A DNA stretch of 64,000 nucleotides. It comes from JAPOXR01 sp964291445. Its GTDB lineage: Bacteria > Pseudomonadota > Alphaproteobacteria > Rhodobacterales > Rhodobacteraceae. The translations under genes and the position numbers were made by a program. The stretch spans positions 682,001 through 746,000 of the forward strand of contig OZ219864.1 of NCBI GenBank assembly GCA_964291445.2. Direction: 5' to 3'. Under the pieces are notes generated by a model, which was not told the DNA's origin, searched no databases, and saw nothing but the letters and a program-made list of their open reading frames with translations. This document shows, one piece after another, positions 17,326-26,513 of this stretch. The first letter of the stretch is position 1. Every line of letters begins with the position of its first letter.

Positions 17326-17748
17326 AGCTACTCAATGGTTTCATCCGTATTTGGCCGCTCGCAACTGCCCATCATCAAACAATCATTGGGCTCAAGCCAA
17401 TGAATATTTTGCTCATGCACGTTTCCAGGTCAGCGATTGACTGGTTGTTCAGGCGTCGCTCGCCTGCCCTTCTCGTTTTGCAGCTCGGCGTCATCTGCCC
17501 AGCGCTTGCCTTTGGTGCCGGCCGGGCACTGGAAATGTTGTTCCCCCTTTCACGGCAGCCAGGTTGAAGTCGGCCTCAACAGTGCCGGCGGAACGCCGGC
17601 AATCATCGTCTACACGGCGGCAACTATCGGCGTCATCCCCATCGCCATTGCGGCCTGTTGACAAACATGTTGCTGCCCCCAGCCTCCTTCTCGTCCTGAA
17701 AGACGCTGGATTCTCAGCGTGATTGCCGTCCAATGGACCGCTGCATTG
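17326..17748. other. Intergenic stretch downstream of the RiPP cluster
   Basis: About 420 bases with only a short plus-strand frame (17322-17567) containing a hydrophobic stretch and no recognisable family. It includes the hairpin at 17703-17720. Nothing else could be supported. Confidence 0.35.
17703..17720 (-). terminator. Possible weak terminator hairpin after the RiPP cluster
   Basis: ACGCTG and CAGCGT form a perfect 6-bp stem around a 6-base loop, about 30 bases past the stop of the last cluster gene. Read on the minus strand it is followed by TCTTTC rather than a real T-run, so it is at best a weak intrinsic terminator. Confidence 0.25.
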
Positions 17749-18699
17749 TCATGGCAGGTGATGCGGTCGGGATCTGGTTTGGTTGATGCCCCAGTCAAGC
17801 ATCTTCTCGTAGCGCCAGGATGATGTTCTGCCATCCGGATACAGCGTTGGAATTTCGGCCTGGAATCCTGATTTTCTGCCTGGCGAGTCCTCTTCGGCAA
17901 AGATCGCGACCACGCGGGCTTCGACGGATTGCCGCCTTGGTGCGTCTTCCGGTGTGGTCGGATCATTGAAGGCGGTATGAAAGGTGACCCGAGAGGCCGG
18001 ATCCTCGATACGGGAATCGTATTGCTTGAAGATCAGCGCCTCGCCCGGCCCCATTCGCGGAAAGTAATACCAGTTCTGGGTCGTGTCATGAACCAGGCGG
18101 TACAATACCAGACGGGTGCTTGGTTCGGTCAGGCGCCGCCCATCGGAACTGATCATGTCATCTGCAGAGATGGTCGAATGGTCGCACATGGCAAGGGGTT
18201 TCGACTCGATTGCCTGCAGGGAGTCGGTGCTGCGCCAGACATTGTAGACACCGAAGTGACGGCCATCCGGTATGTCAAGCACATCCTCGACATAGGGAGT
18301 CAAATCCGCATGGGGCGCCTCGGCATAGGTTCCGGCGCCGTCGGGCGAGGTCGGCACGCCGGAGCGAAACTCGTGCTGCATGGTTTGTGCGCAAAGGCAT
18401 CCGGTTGCCGTCATGACCAGTTCCGAACACTGGTCGTAGAACCGTGAAACAACATCGTCATGATCGCCGAAATCGATATCGATCGGCGCATCCACGAGCT
18501 CGAAACCCATGCTCCTGATGGTGGGAGCCGCTTCAAGGGCGCGCGCATCGTGAACCCGGATCGGCTTTACGATCATCAATTCCGAATGACTGGCTCCGTC
18601 TCCGTGGCATGGCAGCCGGAACCCCCGGTATCTCGGATTCACGAAGACACTCTCCGATACCACGAACGGCGTATCGGAAAACAATGGCAGGGCTCTCAC
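17749..18699 (-). CDS. CmcJ/NvfI-family oxidoreductase in RiPP cluster
   Basis: A 316-residue protein resembling the CmcJ/NvfI/AsaB group of Fe(II)/2-oxoglutarate-related oxygenases, known from cephamycin methoxylation (CmcJ) and fungal pathways. Typical stretches are FGVYNVWRSTDSLQ, PLAMCDHSTIS, LVLYRLVHDTTQNWYYFPRM and GEALIFKQYDSR followed by VTFHTAFNDP. The GTG at 18699 is chosen because GAGAGG lies 9 bases before it and it follows the ABC transporter stop by 13 bases. An N-terminal extension of that frame would lie inside the transporter gene. Its position at the end of the RiPP operon suggests it hydroxylates or otherwise oxidises the peptide. That substrate is inference. Confidence 0.75.
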   Translation of the reverse strand: MRALPLFSDTPFVVSESVFVNPRYRGFRLPCHGDGASHSELMIVKPIRVHDARALEAAPTIRSMGFELVDAPIDIDFGDHDDVVSRFYDQCSELVMTATGCLCAQTMQHEFRSGVPTSPDGAGTYAEAPHADLTPYVEDVLDIPDGRHFGVYNVWRSTDSLQAIESKPLAMCDHSTISADDMISSDGRRLTEPSTRLVLYRLVHDTTQNWYYFPRMGPGEALIFKQYDSRIEDPASRVTFHTAFNDPTTPEDAPRRQSVEARVVAIFAEEDSPGRKSGFQAEIPTLYPDGRTSSWRYEKMLDWGINQTRSRPHHLP

Positions 18700-18712
18700 G
18701 GTGCTGACCCTC

Positions 18713-21619
18713 TCAAGCAGTCTGGCGCAGGGCCAAGTCGCGAAAATGCCCTTCTGCCGCAAGCAATTCGTCGTAATTTCCGGTCTGTACCAGCCTCCCC
18801 CGGTGCAACACGTATATCCGGTGCGCCTTCCGGATCGTCGACAGCCGGTGGGCAATGATGAGCCGGGTGCTCGTGGAGTCCTCGATTCCCTTCATGGCCA
18901 GGGCCTGGCTTTTCGTGTCCAGCCAACTTGTCGGCTCGTCGAGGAATATGATCCGGGGCTTGTAGACCAGCGCCGCCGCCATCCGTATTCGCTGGCTCTG
19001 GCCACCGGAAAAGTTTGCCGAATTCTCGCCTACCGCCGTGTGCAACCCCATCGGCATGGCGCGGATCTCGTCGGCAACACCGACCTGTTCCAGCGCGCGC
19101 CAGGCATCATCCTCGGTGAGATCGCTGTCCGTGCCAATGATGTTTTCGAGCACGCTGCCGGGCCGCAGGGAGCTGTCTTGCATGACCACGCCCATCTGCC
19201 TTCTCACGACTCCGAAATCCAGCTGTGCAAGATCCCGGCCATCATAGTAGACCGCCCCAGTATCCGGCTTCTCCAGGCCAAGCAGCAGCCGGAACAGCGT
19301 CGTCTTGCCGGCACCGGACTCGCCGACAATTGCCACGAACTCGCCCGGTTTGGCGCTGATCGAAACTTCGTCCAACACCCTTGGTCCGCCGGCAATATAG
19401 GCATGGCTTGCCTGGTCGATCAGTATTTGTCCCGACAGAACGGGGCGGACCCGGCCAGCTTTCCTGGTGGATGCCGGACTTGCCAGTATTGGCAGGACCT
19501 GGTCGCAGGCCGGTTTGACAAAGGCAATGGCGCGGGCCGCGTTTCCAAGCATGATGACTGCCATGCACAGCACCATCACCGCCGTGAACACCGACAGGAA
19601 ATCTGCCGTGTCCACGCCGCCATCGCCACGGATGGCGACGATCGCGAACAGGACCGCACTTGCCAGGGCGGGCACTGCGGCCCCGAATGCAGCCAGGTGT
19701 TCGCCGAGGATCGACAGCCGAATTTCCGCCTGCTTGTGACCATGATATTGTCGGGCCCAGGCGGCAAAGGCCAGGTCTTCGGCGCCGGTGGTGCGCAGCT
19801 TGGAAATGCCGTTGAGGAATTGCTGCGTGTCCCCGGCCAGTCTTCGCATGGTCTCCAGGTACTGGTGCTGCGGCCTGATTTGCAGGATGCAGAACGTGGC
19901 CGTCACCCCGATCATCGCCGCCGAGAGCAGGAGGGCGATCCAGCCCAGCCATGCATCGTAGAAGAACAGCAGCCCGAATGCGGGCAGCAGGAACAGCGTC
20001 GACAATACACCGTCGGCGGTGACACCGGCGACCTGGTCCCTCACATCCTGGAACACCATCGACCTGGCGGTGAGTTCACCGGCGGTGTAGCCGCGGAAGA
20101 AACCGGGATTCAGCCGCAGCAGGCGATCCCAGATCAAGCCCCCCAAGCGGGCGGCCACGCGGCCTTCGACCCGCATCAGCGCCGTGCCTCGAAGAATATG
20201 CAGCAGCGCCACCAGCACACCAATCCCAACCAAGGTTGCCGCCAGTTGCAGGGCCAGGACCGCATTTCCACCTGGCGCCACCACGTCGACCAGCCGGTTG
20301 ATTGCGAATGCCGGCGTCAATGCCAGGGCGCCGGCGGCAATGCCTGTCAGAAGCAGCACGGTGGCATCCCCTGCCACACCGCAGGATCCTGTACGGAACA
20401 ACTCCTTCAGGCCGGTCACTCCATTTCCGGGCAATCTCGGATACAGGAAATATGTCTCCCGCAGCAGGGCGGCGGTCCTGTTGTCCGCCGGGCTCGATTC
20501 GCCGGTCGAGGGATCCACGACCCGGTAGCGGCCGGTCAACCCGGGGATCAGCACCAGCGGTTGCCCGTCATCACGTCGAATTGCCAACATGGCTCCGCTG
20601 TCTCCCAGCCACCAGTGTTTCGATGTTGACAGCTGTACCCGGCGCTTTCGTATCGCCGATGCTTCACAGTAATCGGCCAGCGACGGCTCCTCATTGCCCG
20701 GTATGGACGGTATGCGAATGTCAATTCCTTCCTTCCTGCCAATCATGCGCAAGGCTCTCGTCATGGCAGACTCGTCACCCACTGACTGGAGGCCGGAATT
20801 GTACAGCGCCTCCAGGCTGGTCCTGGCCCTCGCCTTTTCGCCCTGGCGCCTGTTGGCCTGCGCAACCTGGAGATTGGCTTCGTCGACAAGCAGCAACCGC
20901 CGGTTGAGACTCTCCGCATCGAGCGCAATCTCGTGAAACCCCGGCAAGGCCTCTTCCAGCAGGCACCTGTCATCAAGCTCGGAAGTGGATTTGCAGTCGA
21001 ATGTCTCCTTCCGGTGCAACCGGATCCAGGCATCCCGGGAGACGGGCACCAAGCCATAGTGGCCGGTATCGGCAAGATCCAGGAAACTGGCTTCCATTCC
21101 GCTTGCTGCCAACCAGACAACGCCATGATTGGGCGAGGCGACGCCTCTTCCGGTCATGGGCCCGGGAACCAGACGAAGTTCCGTGGCAGGAATGCCCTCC
21201 ATGTCACGGGATACGGCAGCGGACATGTATTCGACCCAGAAATCGATTTGCCTGTCGAGTTCCGACCTGATCGCACTGGCGTTGTCACTGTTCGCCAACG
21301 CTTCCAGGAGTTTTTCCTGCGTCAACCGGCGCAGCCGGGTTTCCTGCAATCCCTTGGAAACCAGGTTCATTGCATGGCCGGACTCAACGACGCTGAACGC
21401 CAGCTGGCCGACCTCAAGTCGAACAATATGCTTGAAGGTTGAAGCCATTCGCCCGGATTCGTACTCGGCGGCCAGCACATCAATGGCTCCTTCCTCGACA
21501 TACCAAACATGGCCGGACTCCCACAGGCTGACCGGCCGGTTTCCAGGCGCCGGACATGACTCACCACGTTCGAGAAACAATGCGGCAAGCGCGCTATCTG
21601 GACGGAACTCAGTCACCAT
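18713..21619 (-). CDS. NHLP-type bacteriocin export ABC transporter permease/ATPase
   Basis: A 968-residue protein of the NHLP bacteriocin system permease/ATPase class. The first ~400 residues form the family's cytoplasmic accessory region. Transmembrane segments follow at about 430-700 (VLLLTGIAAGALALTPAFAI, ALQLAATLVGIGVLVALLHI and others). The ATPase domain has Walker A GESGAGKTT, signature NFSGGQSQR and Walker B RIIFLDEPT. The N-terminal region lacks the Cys/His pair of a C39 peptidase, so it is the non-cleaving partner of the neighbouring exporter. The ATG at 21619 overlaps the end of that gene by 11 bases, indicating translational coupling. It probably exports the modified peptide or supports the adjacent transporter. 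Confidence 0.9.
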   Translation of the reverse strand: MVTEFRPDSALAALFLERGESCPAPGNRPVSLWESGHVWYVEEGAIDVLAAEYESGRMASTFKHIVRLEVGQLAFSVVESGHAMNLVSKGLQETRLRRLTQEKLLEALANSDNASAIRSELDRQIDFWVEYMSAAVSRDMEGIPATELRLVPGPMTGRGVASPNHGVVWLAASGMEASFLDLADTGHYGLVPVSRDAWIRLHRKETFDCKSTSELDDRCLLEEALPGFHEIALDAESLNRRLLLVDEANLQVAQANRRQGEKARARTSLEALYNSGLQSVGDESAMTRALRMIGRKEGIDIRIPSIPGNEEPSLADYCEASAIRKRRVQLSTSKHWWLGDSGAMLAIRRDDGQPLVLIPGLTGRYRVVDPSTGESSPADNRTAALLRETYFLYPRLPGNGVTGLKELFRTGSCGVAGDATVLLLTGIAAGALALTPAFAINRLVDVVAPGGNAVLALQLAATLVGIGVLVALLHILRGTALMRVEGRVAARLGGLIWDRLLRLNPGFFRGYTAGELTARSMVFQDVRDQVAGVTADGVLSTLFLLPAFGLLFFYDAWLGWIALLLSAAMIGVTATFCILQIRPQHQYLETMRRLAGDTQQFLNGISKLRTTGAEDLAFAAWARQYHGHKQAEIRLSILGEHLAAFGAAVPALASAVLFAIVAIRGDGGVDTADFLSVFTAVMVLCMAVIMLGNAARAIAFVKPACDQVLPILASPASTRKAGRVRPVLSGQILIDQASHAYIAGGPRVLDEVSISAKPGEFVAIVGESGAGKTTLFRLLLGLEKPDTGAVYYDGRDLAQLDFGVVRRQMGVVMQDSSLRPGSVLENIIGTDSDLTEDDAWRALEQVGVADEIRAMPMGLHTAVGENSANFSGGQSQRIRMAAALVYKPRIIFLDEPTSWLDTKSQALAMKGIEDSTSTRLIIAHRLSTIRKAHRIYVLHRGRLVQTGNYDELLAAEGHFRDLALRQTA

Positions 21620-23828
21620 CGAGCAACCTGCGATATATGTTGTCCCGGGCGTACAATTCGTTGTGGGTTCCCTGCTCGACGACGCGCCCGCCATCGACAA
21701 TCATGATCCGGTCCGCATCTCGAATCGTGCTCAGGCGATGGGCAATGATCAGGCAGGAGCATCCGCGGCGGCGTATGCTGTCGTCGATCATCAACTCGGT
21801 CACGGGGTCGAGGGCGCTCGTGGCCTCGTCCATGATCAACAATGACGGCTTGTTGACCAGCGCCCTGGCGATTTCCAGCCGTAGCCGCTGGCCGCCGCTG
21901 AAATTCTGCCCGCCTTCCTCGACCATGGATTCGTACCCTTCGGGACGGCTGATGATGTCCTCGTGAATCGATGCATCCCTGGCGGCAGCGGTCACGTAGT
22001 GGTCGGGAATGGTCGTGTCCCACATGGTCAGGTTGTCGCGGATGGTGGCAGCAAACATGACCGGGTTCTGGTCGACTATGGCAAGTGATCTGCAGAATAC
22101 CTCGCGCGGGACATCTCCGATCGAATGGCCGTCGAACAGGATTTCACCCGACCAGGGCAGATAGAGACCTGCCGTCAGCTTCGCGATCGTGGATTTGCCC
22201 GAACCGCTGGGGCCTACGAGGGCAATTCGCTGACCGGGCTCTATGGTCAGGCTGAAATCCCTGACCAGCGGGTCACGGTTTTTCTGGTATCCGAAGGTCA
22301 CCCCCTTCATTTCAAGCTTGCCGATCAATCGCAGCCGGCCTTCGCTGGTCATGGTCTTTCCCGGCCCGCCGGTGCCATTGACCGCCAGAATCGTCTCGTC
22401 CGGCGCGTTGATGACGTCATCCATCCGTGTCAGGTCGGCGTCCAGGGTCTCCAACATGTCGGAGAATTGTCCGATGCGGGCGACCGGGCGAATGAAATTG
22501 TCAGCGAGTATGTAGAAACCCATCAACTGGCCGAGACTGATGTGTTCCAGCATCATCAGCCAGCCTCCGAAACCGAATACTGCCGCCGCATTGAGCAGCT
22601 GAAACAGTTGCGGGAACGAGGATGCCACATGTCCCAGCTCCACGAATTCCTGGCGAGCAACAAGTTCGCGGGCCTGCCTGCCGCTCCAGTCGGAAAAGAA
22701 GTCGTTCTCCCGGGCCGTGGCCTGCAGGCTCTCGATTGATGACAGACCGGCGGCGCTGACGCCGGCCAGCATGCTCTGCTCCCGGCGCAAACGGTGATTG
22801 TGGTCGCGGCGCAGGCGAGCCAGCAACCGTGTCATGGCAAAGCAGGATGCGCCAAGGCCGGCAACCAGGAGTGCAAGCGGCAGGTGCCAGAACAGCATGA
22901 CTGCCAGGAAGGCCGCACTCATGATCAGGTCGACCGAAAGACGCACCAGTTGTCCGGCCCCGGTGTCAGCCATTTGGTCAATCATCCGCAGGCGCAAGGC
23001 GAGGTCGCCAGCCAGCCGGTGGGCAAAGAACCTGATGGGAAGGCGCAGCATGGTATCAAGGAAGCTGTCGGACTGGGTGATCGAGAGACGAATGACGAGA
23101 TCGCGCAATGAACGCATCTGCAGCCAGGTCAGGAGGTAGGCGGCCACGCCAGCCAGGACCGTTCCGGCGGTCAATGTCCAGCCGAGTTCGGACTGACCGG
23201 ATTCCAGTACGCGATCCACGAACAGCGCCAGCAGGAGCGGCAACGCCAGCAACACGATTGCAAGCAGCAATCCGAAAACCGTGGTGCGGACCAGCAGCGG
23301 CTTGTAAGACTGCAGCCAGGGCCAAAGCCGTTGCACGACACTGCGCCTGGCCCCCCGCTGACCGAATTCGCTCCCGGGCTTGAGCAACAGGCTGACGCCT
23401 GTGAAGTGGCGATCGAATTCCTCCCGGTCGATGTTGCGATGCCCTTCGGCGGGATCATTGAGAAAAAACCGGTCCCCCGCCATGCCCTCGAGAACGACGA
23501 AATGGTTGAACCCCCAGAAGAGAATGATCGGCAGCGGCAGCGTTGCCAGCTGGTCGACCCGGCAGCTGTGGCCGGTCGCATCCAGGCCATAACCGCGTGC
23601 GGCCTGGGCAATGTCCCTGAGGTTGGAGCCGTCCCGACCGACATTGCATTGCTCGCGCAACTCTTCCAGTGATATCCAGCAACCATGATGTGCCAGGACG
23701 ATGCCGAGACAGGCGGCACCGCAATCGGTGGCCTCCAACTGCATCATCAGCGGGGTGCGTCGAGGTCGTCTCCGGAAGTCGGGGATACGCGTTGCCTTCG
23801 GACTGCCTGATGTTGCTGGTTGTGCCAT
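21609..23828 (-). CDS. NHLP-type C39 peptidase/ABC exporter
   Basis: A 739-residue peptidase-containing ABC transporter that cuts a leader after Gly-Gly while exporting the peptide. The N-terminal C39 domain has the catalytic Cys in QLEATDCGAAC (C36), His in WGFNHFVVLEG (H109) and Asp in FFLNDPAEG (D125). Membrane segments lie at about residues 180-420. The ATPase has Walker A GPSGSGKST, signature NFSGGQRLR and Walker B SLLIMDEATSALD. The two precursors at 26.2-26.8 kb end their leaders in VAGG, the expected cleavage site. The gene lies 12 bases after the small HlyD-like frame and overlaps the second transporter. Confidence 0.93.
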   Translation of the reverse strand: MAQPATSGSPKATRIPDFRRRPRRTPLMMQLEATDCGAACLGIVLAHHGCWISLEELREQCNVGRDGSNLRDIAQAARGYGLDATGHSCRVDQLATLPLPIILFWGFNHFVVLEGMAGDRFFLNDPAEGHRNIDREEFDRHFTGVSLLLKPGSEFGQRGARRSVVQRLWPWLQSYKPLLVRTTVFGLLLAIVLLALPLLLALFVDRVLESGQSELGWTLTAGTVLAGVAAYLLTWLQMRSLRDLVIRLSITQSDSFLDTMLRLPIRFFAHRLAGDLALRLRMIDQMADTGAGQLVRLSVDLIMSAAFLAVMLFWHLPLALLVAGLGASCFAMTRLLARLRRDHNHRLRREQSMLAGVSAAGLSSIESLQATARENDFFSDWSGRQARELVARQEFVELGHVASSFPQLFQLLNAAAVFGFGGWLMMLEHISLGQLMGFYILADNFIRPVARIGQFSDMLETLDADLTRMDDVINAPDETILAVNGTGGPGKTMTSEGRLRLIGKLEMKGVTFGYQKNRDPLVRDFSLTIEPGQRIALVGPSGSGKSTIAKLTAGLYLPWSGEILFDGHSIGDVPREVFCRSLAIVDQNPVMFAATIRDNLTMWDTTIPDHYVTAAARDASIHEDIISRPEGYESMVEEGGQNFSGGQRLRLEIARALVNKPSLLIMDEATSALDPVTELMIDDSIRRRGCSCLIIAHRLSTIRDADRIMIVDGGRVVEQGTHNELYARDNIYRRLLDGD

Positions 23829-23840
23829 CCTGGCCCGGTA

Positions 23841-23990
23841 TCAGGTTGTCAGCGCAACCAGGCCGAGCATTGCCAGGAACACGGCCACCAATGCTGTCTT
23901 GAATATACGCTCATGCGGCGCCGACACCTTCAGCGGCTCGTCCATGGCTTCGGGTTGTGCCTTGTGGATCAGGGAATCTCTTCGAAACAC
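23841..23990 (-). CDS. Miniature/truncated NHLP HlyD-like secretion adaptor
   Basis: A 49-residue frame from a GTG at 23990: VFRRDSLIHKAQPEAMDEPL, KVSAPHER, then a single hydrophobic segment IFKTALVAVFLAMLGLVALT and a stop. The layout FRR..L....PE.MDE...V..P followed by one membrane segment mirrors the N-terminus of NHLP-system HlyD-like secretion proteins. Those continue for another 200 or so residues of periplasmic coiled coil and lipoyl-like domain. Here the frame stops right after the membrane segment. It ends 12 bases before the C39 exporter start. It is either a remnant of the adaptor gene or a real membrane mini-protein. An ATG at codon 16 is an alternative start. Confidence 0.5.
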   Translation of the reverse strand: MFRRDSLIHKAQPEAMDEPLKVSAPHERIFKTALVAVFLAMLGLVALTT

Positions 23991-24271
23991 GTCCGGATTG
24001 CCCTCATGAAAACCAAATGCCCTGCCAACACCGAAAACACGGCCATTCGCATGTCACCTCACGCTGAACACTGAATCCCTACAATGAATCGGAACCCGGT
24101 GCCATTGTCTTGTTCCCCTGTCGCCCTTGGCGGCCGCGCCGGTCGGGCCATGCCGAGGGACGTCAGCGGCGGCCAGGTCCGAAATGACCAGGAAAGGTTG
24201 CCCCAGGAAACAACTATCGAATTTCGGCCGGCGGCGGCACGGGCAATCCCCCGACTGGCCCTGTTGCCGCG

Positions 24272-25786
24272 TCATGGCTTCAACATGTCCTGGAATTGGG
24301 GTGGCCCCGCCTTGCAGTAATCGTCGATGAATTGCTGGTGGTCGGGAAGCTGGCTCACCTGGTTTTCGACATTTTCGTGGATGCCGGCCATGTAGTCGCC
24401 GAGTTCCTCGTCGCTCATTGCATTGGCGATGGGGTGATGCTGTTCCGGTATCAGGCCCTGGCCGAGCATGACCTGCGCCCATGATGTCGTGCCGAACAAC
24501 TCCGTCTGGTTCCACGAAACCTGGCCCATTTGACGGAACAGCCCGATCCGGTGCTCGAGGGAGTCGGGAATGTCCATGGTCCGGCAGTCCTGCCAGAACG
24601 GCGTGTCCGAGCGATTGGTCACATGGTAGTGCAGGATGATGAAGTCCCGGATATTGTCGATTTCAAGTTGCATGTGCCTGTTGAATTCCGCGATCCCGGA
24701 GTCCCGGATTCCGGTATCGGGAAACATCTGGACCAGGCGGGTGACCCCGCGCTGAATGAGGTGGATACTGGTCGATTCGAGCGGTTCGATGAATCCGGAT
24801 GCCAGCCCCAGCGCCACGCAGTTCTTGTGCCAGAATTTTTGCCGCTGGCCGGCCCTGAAACGGATCAACCGGGGCTCGGCGAGCACCCGGCCCTGCAAGT
24901 TGTCCAGAAGTCGCGACCTGGCCTCGTCGTCAGACCAGTGCCGTGAGCTGAATACCATGCCGTTTCCGACCCGATGCTGCAGCGGGATGCGCCATTGCCA
25001 CCCCGCCTCATGGGCGATCGAGCGGGTATATGGATGCACCGGCCCGGAAGATTCGGTTGGCACGGCGATGGCGCGGTCGCAGGGCAGCCAGTGGCCATAG
25101 TCATCGAAGCCGACATCAAGGGCTTGACCGATCAGGAGTCCGCGAAAGCCGGTGCAGTCAATGAACAGATCGCCGGTGACGAGTTGTCCCGATTGCAGGC
25201 GCAGGCCGGTGATGAATCCATTGTCTGGATTCTGTTCCACCCGCTCGATTCTGCCTTCCTGCCGGACCACGCCAAGCTGTTCGGCTAGTCCCCGCAGGAA
25301 TTGTCCGTAGAGGCCGGCATCAATATGATAGGCGTAGTTCAGGACGTTGTTCAGGCTGATTGCAAACCGGTTTCGGAGCGCCGCCGCGGTTTCCGCACAA
25401 TATTCGCCATATTCCCGGGCCAGGCCCAGCGCATGGCCCCTCAACCAGTAATGCTGAAAACCCGCCGCCCAGCGCTCCTTTCCGACCCACCCGAAGGAAT
25501 GGAAGTAATTCTCGCCCTGGTCCCGCCAGTTCTCGAAGGAAATTCCAAGCTTGAAGGTGCCTTGCACGGCGCGCAGGAAGTCGGTCTCCTGTATTTTCAT
25601 GTATTTGTGGAAAAGTCTCAGCGGGGGAATCGTTGCCTCACCCACACCGACAATTCCGATCTCGTCAGATTCCACCAGGACAATGTCCAGGGTTTCGCCG
25701 AGTTGCCTGGCGAACATTGCCGCTGCCATCCATCCGGCCGTACCACCCCCGGCAACCACGAGTTTCCTGATCTTCCGCTCATGCAT
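24272..25786 (-). CDS. FAD-dependent tryptophan halogenase, probably acting on the peptide
   Basis: A 504-residue flavin-dependent halogenase. The FAD motif GGGTAGWMAA (residues 13-22) and GVGEATIPPL are present. The catalytic Lys falls at residue 79 (GTFKLGISFENWR), exactly where PrnA and RebH have it. The halogenase-specific WxWxIP motif is WQWRIP at 263-268, and the active-site Glu block is FIEPLESTS at 332-340. All catalytic features are intact. It uses reduced FAD, O2 and halide, so a flavin reductase from elsewhere is needed. Both precursor cores in the cluster end in Trp, so the likely substrate is a peptidyl tryptophan. Chlorination versus bromination cannot be told from sequence by eye. 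Confidence 0.93.
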   Translation of the reverse strand: MHERKIRKLVVAGGGTAGWMAAAMFARQLGETLDIVLVESDEIGIVGVGEATIPPLRLFHKYMKIQETDFLRAVQGTFKLGISFENWRDQGENYFHSFGWVGKERWAAGFQHYWLRGHALGLAREYGEYCAETAAALRNRFAISLNNVLNYAYHIDAGLYGQFLRGLAEQLGVVRQEGRIERVEQNPDNGFITGLRLQSGQLVTGDLFIDCTGFRGLLIGQALDVGFDDYGHWLPCDRAIAVPTESSGPVHPYTRSIAHEAGWQWRIPLQHRVGNGMVFSSRHWSDDEARSRLLDNLQGRVLAEPRLIRFRAGQRQKFWHKNCVALGLASGFIEPLESTSIHLIQRGVTRLVQMFPDTGIRDSGIAEFNRHMQLEIDNIRDFIILHYHVTNRSDTPFWQDCRTMDIPDSLEHRIGLFRQMGQVSWNQTELFGTTSWAQVMLGQGLIPEQHHPIANAMSDEELGDYMAGIHENVENQVSQLPDHQQFIDDYCKAGPPQFQDMLKP

Positions 25787-26166
25787 GTCCTGCCTCCGAC
25801 GGGTCCAGCTATCCGTAGAGCAAATGTCGGGTCAGCCGCAATTCAGTGACCAGCCTGGCGCAATCGGGAAATTGCCGGCCCGGCATGTCGGAAATCGTCA
25901 AAGACAGGGAGGGATCAAAATCCGCGGGAACTGACAGCATTACCCCGACGGGCCTGGTGTCGGCGCCAGGACCGGCCTGACCTGTTCAGCGCGCCCGACA
26001 CGGGAGGGTCAGGCCAGGACTGCATGATCAGTCCGGACCGGCTGCACTCGTCCGAGCCGCATGCGACGGAGAAGAGGTCCGCACAGCCATTGTCAACTGG
26101 CGGGGTGCGCGGCACCGCGTGCAAACCCCGGTTCAACCCTGTGACGACAATTCGTGGGTCAAGCGC
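25787..26166. other. Spacer between halogenase and precursor genes
   Basis: About 380 bases with no supported gene. Short frames on both strands have no recognisable family and none carries an NHLP leader, so I see no third precursor here. The region could hold a processing or terminator-like element that sets precursor versus enzyme levels, but no clear hairpin stood out. Confidence 0.35.
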
Positions 26167-26430
26167 TTACCAGGCAAAGCCACCATGCCCAAAACCGCCG
26201 GCAACGCCGCTGATTTCCTGATCTGACAGGTTGCGGCCCGCCGGTGGCAGGACCAGGTGATAGTCGGTGGCCTTGTCTTCAAGGACATGGATGTTGATGC
26301 CGTCCGGAACCGAAAGCCCGGTTGCGTCCTTGATGGCTGCCTTCGGGTTGCTCAGGAGCCGGGTGCGGAATTCGCCGTCCTCGTCTGCCCTGGCAAGAAC
26401 CTGTGCCTCGATTTGTGATGGTGAGTTCAT
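26167..26430 (-). CDS. NHLP-leader RiPP precursor peptide 1 (core FGHGGFAW)
   Basis: An 87-residue precursor. Residues 1-79 form a nitrile-hydratase-alpha-like (NHLP) leader: MNSPSQIEAQVLARADEDGE, RLLSNPKAAIKDATG, VPDGINIHVLED, YHLVLPP and a terminal NLSDQEISGVAGG. The Gly-Gly at 78-79 is a C39 cleavage site, leaving the 8-residue core FGHGGFAW. The C-terminal Trp is the expected halogenation site. The ATG at 26430 has GGGAACAG before it. The leader DNA is identical to that of the second precursor. It is the proximal precursor to the halogenase on the same strand. Confidence 0.9.
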   Translation of the reverse strand: MNSPSQIEAQVLARADEDGEFRTRLLSNPKAAIKDATGLSVPDGINIHVLEDKATDYHLVLPPAGRNLSDQEISGVAGGFGHGGFAW

Positions 26431-26438
26431 ATCTGTTC
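26195..26438 (-). repeat. Leader cassette direct repeat, copy 1
   Basis: A 244-base segment covering the leader of precursor 1 and eight bases upstream of its ATG. It appears identical to 26539-26782 by eye. Identity stops at the Gly-Gly codons on one side and in the upstream UTR on the other. Confidence 0.9.
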
Positions 26439-26513
26439 CCGGAGACATCGGCCTGGTCGTGTCCACGGCTCCGGCAGGTCATCAGCAGATCACTGCCGGA
26501 GACGCGGCAATGT

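Noticed and set aside
25787..26166. A third RiPP precursor between halogenase and precursor 1
   Set aside because: No frame there carries an NHLP-like leader or a Gly-Gly site followed by a short Trp-containing core.
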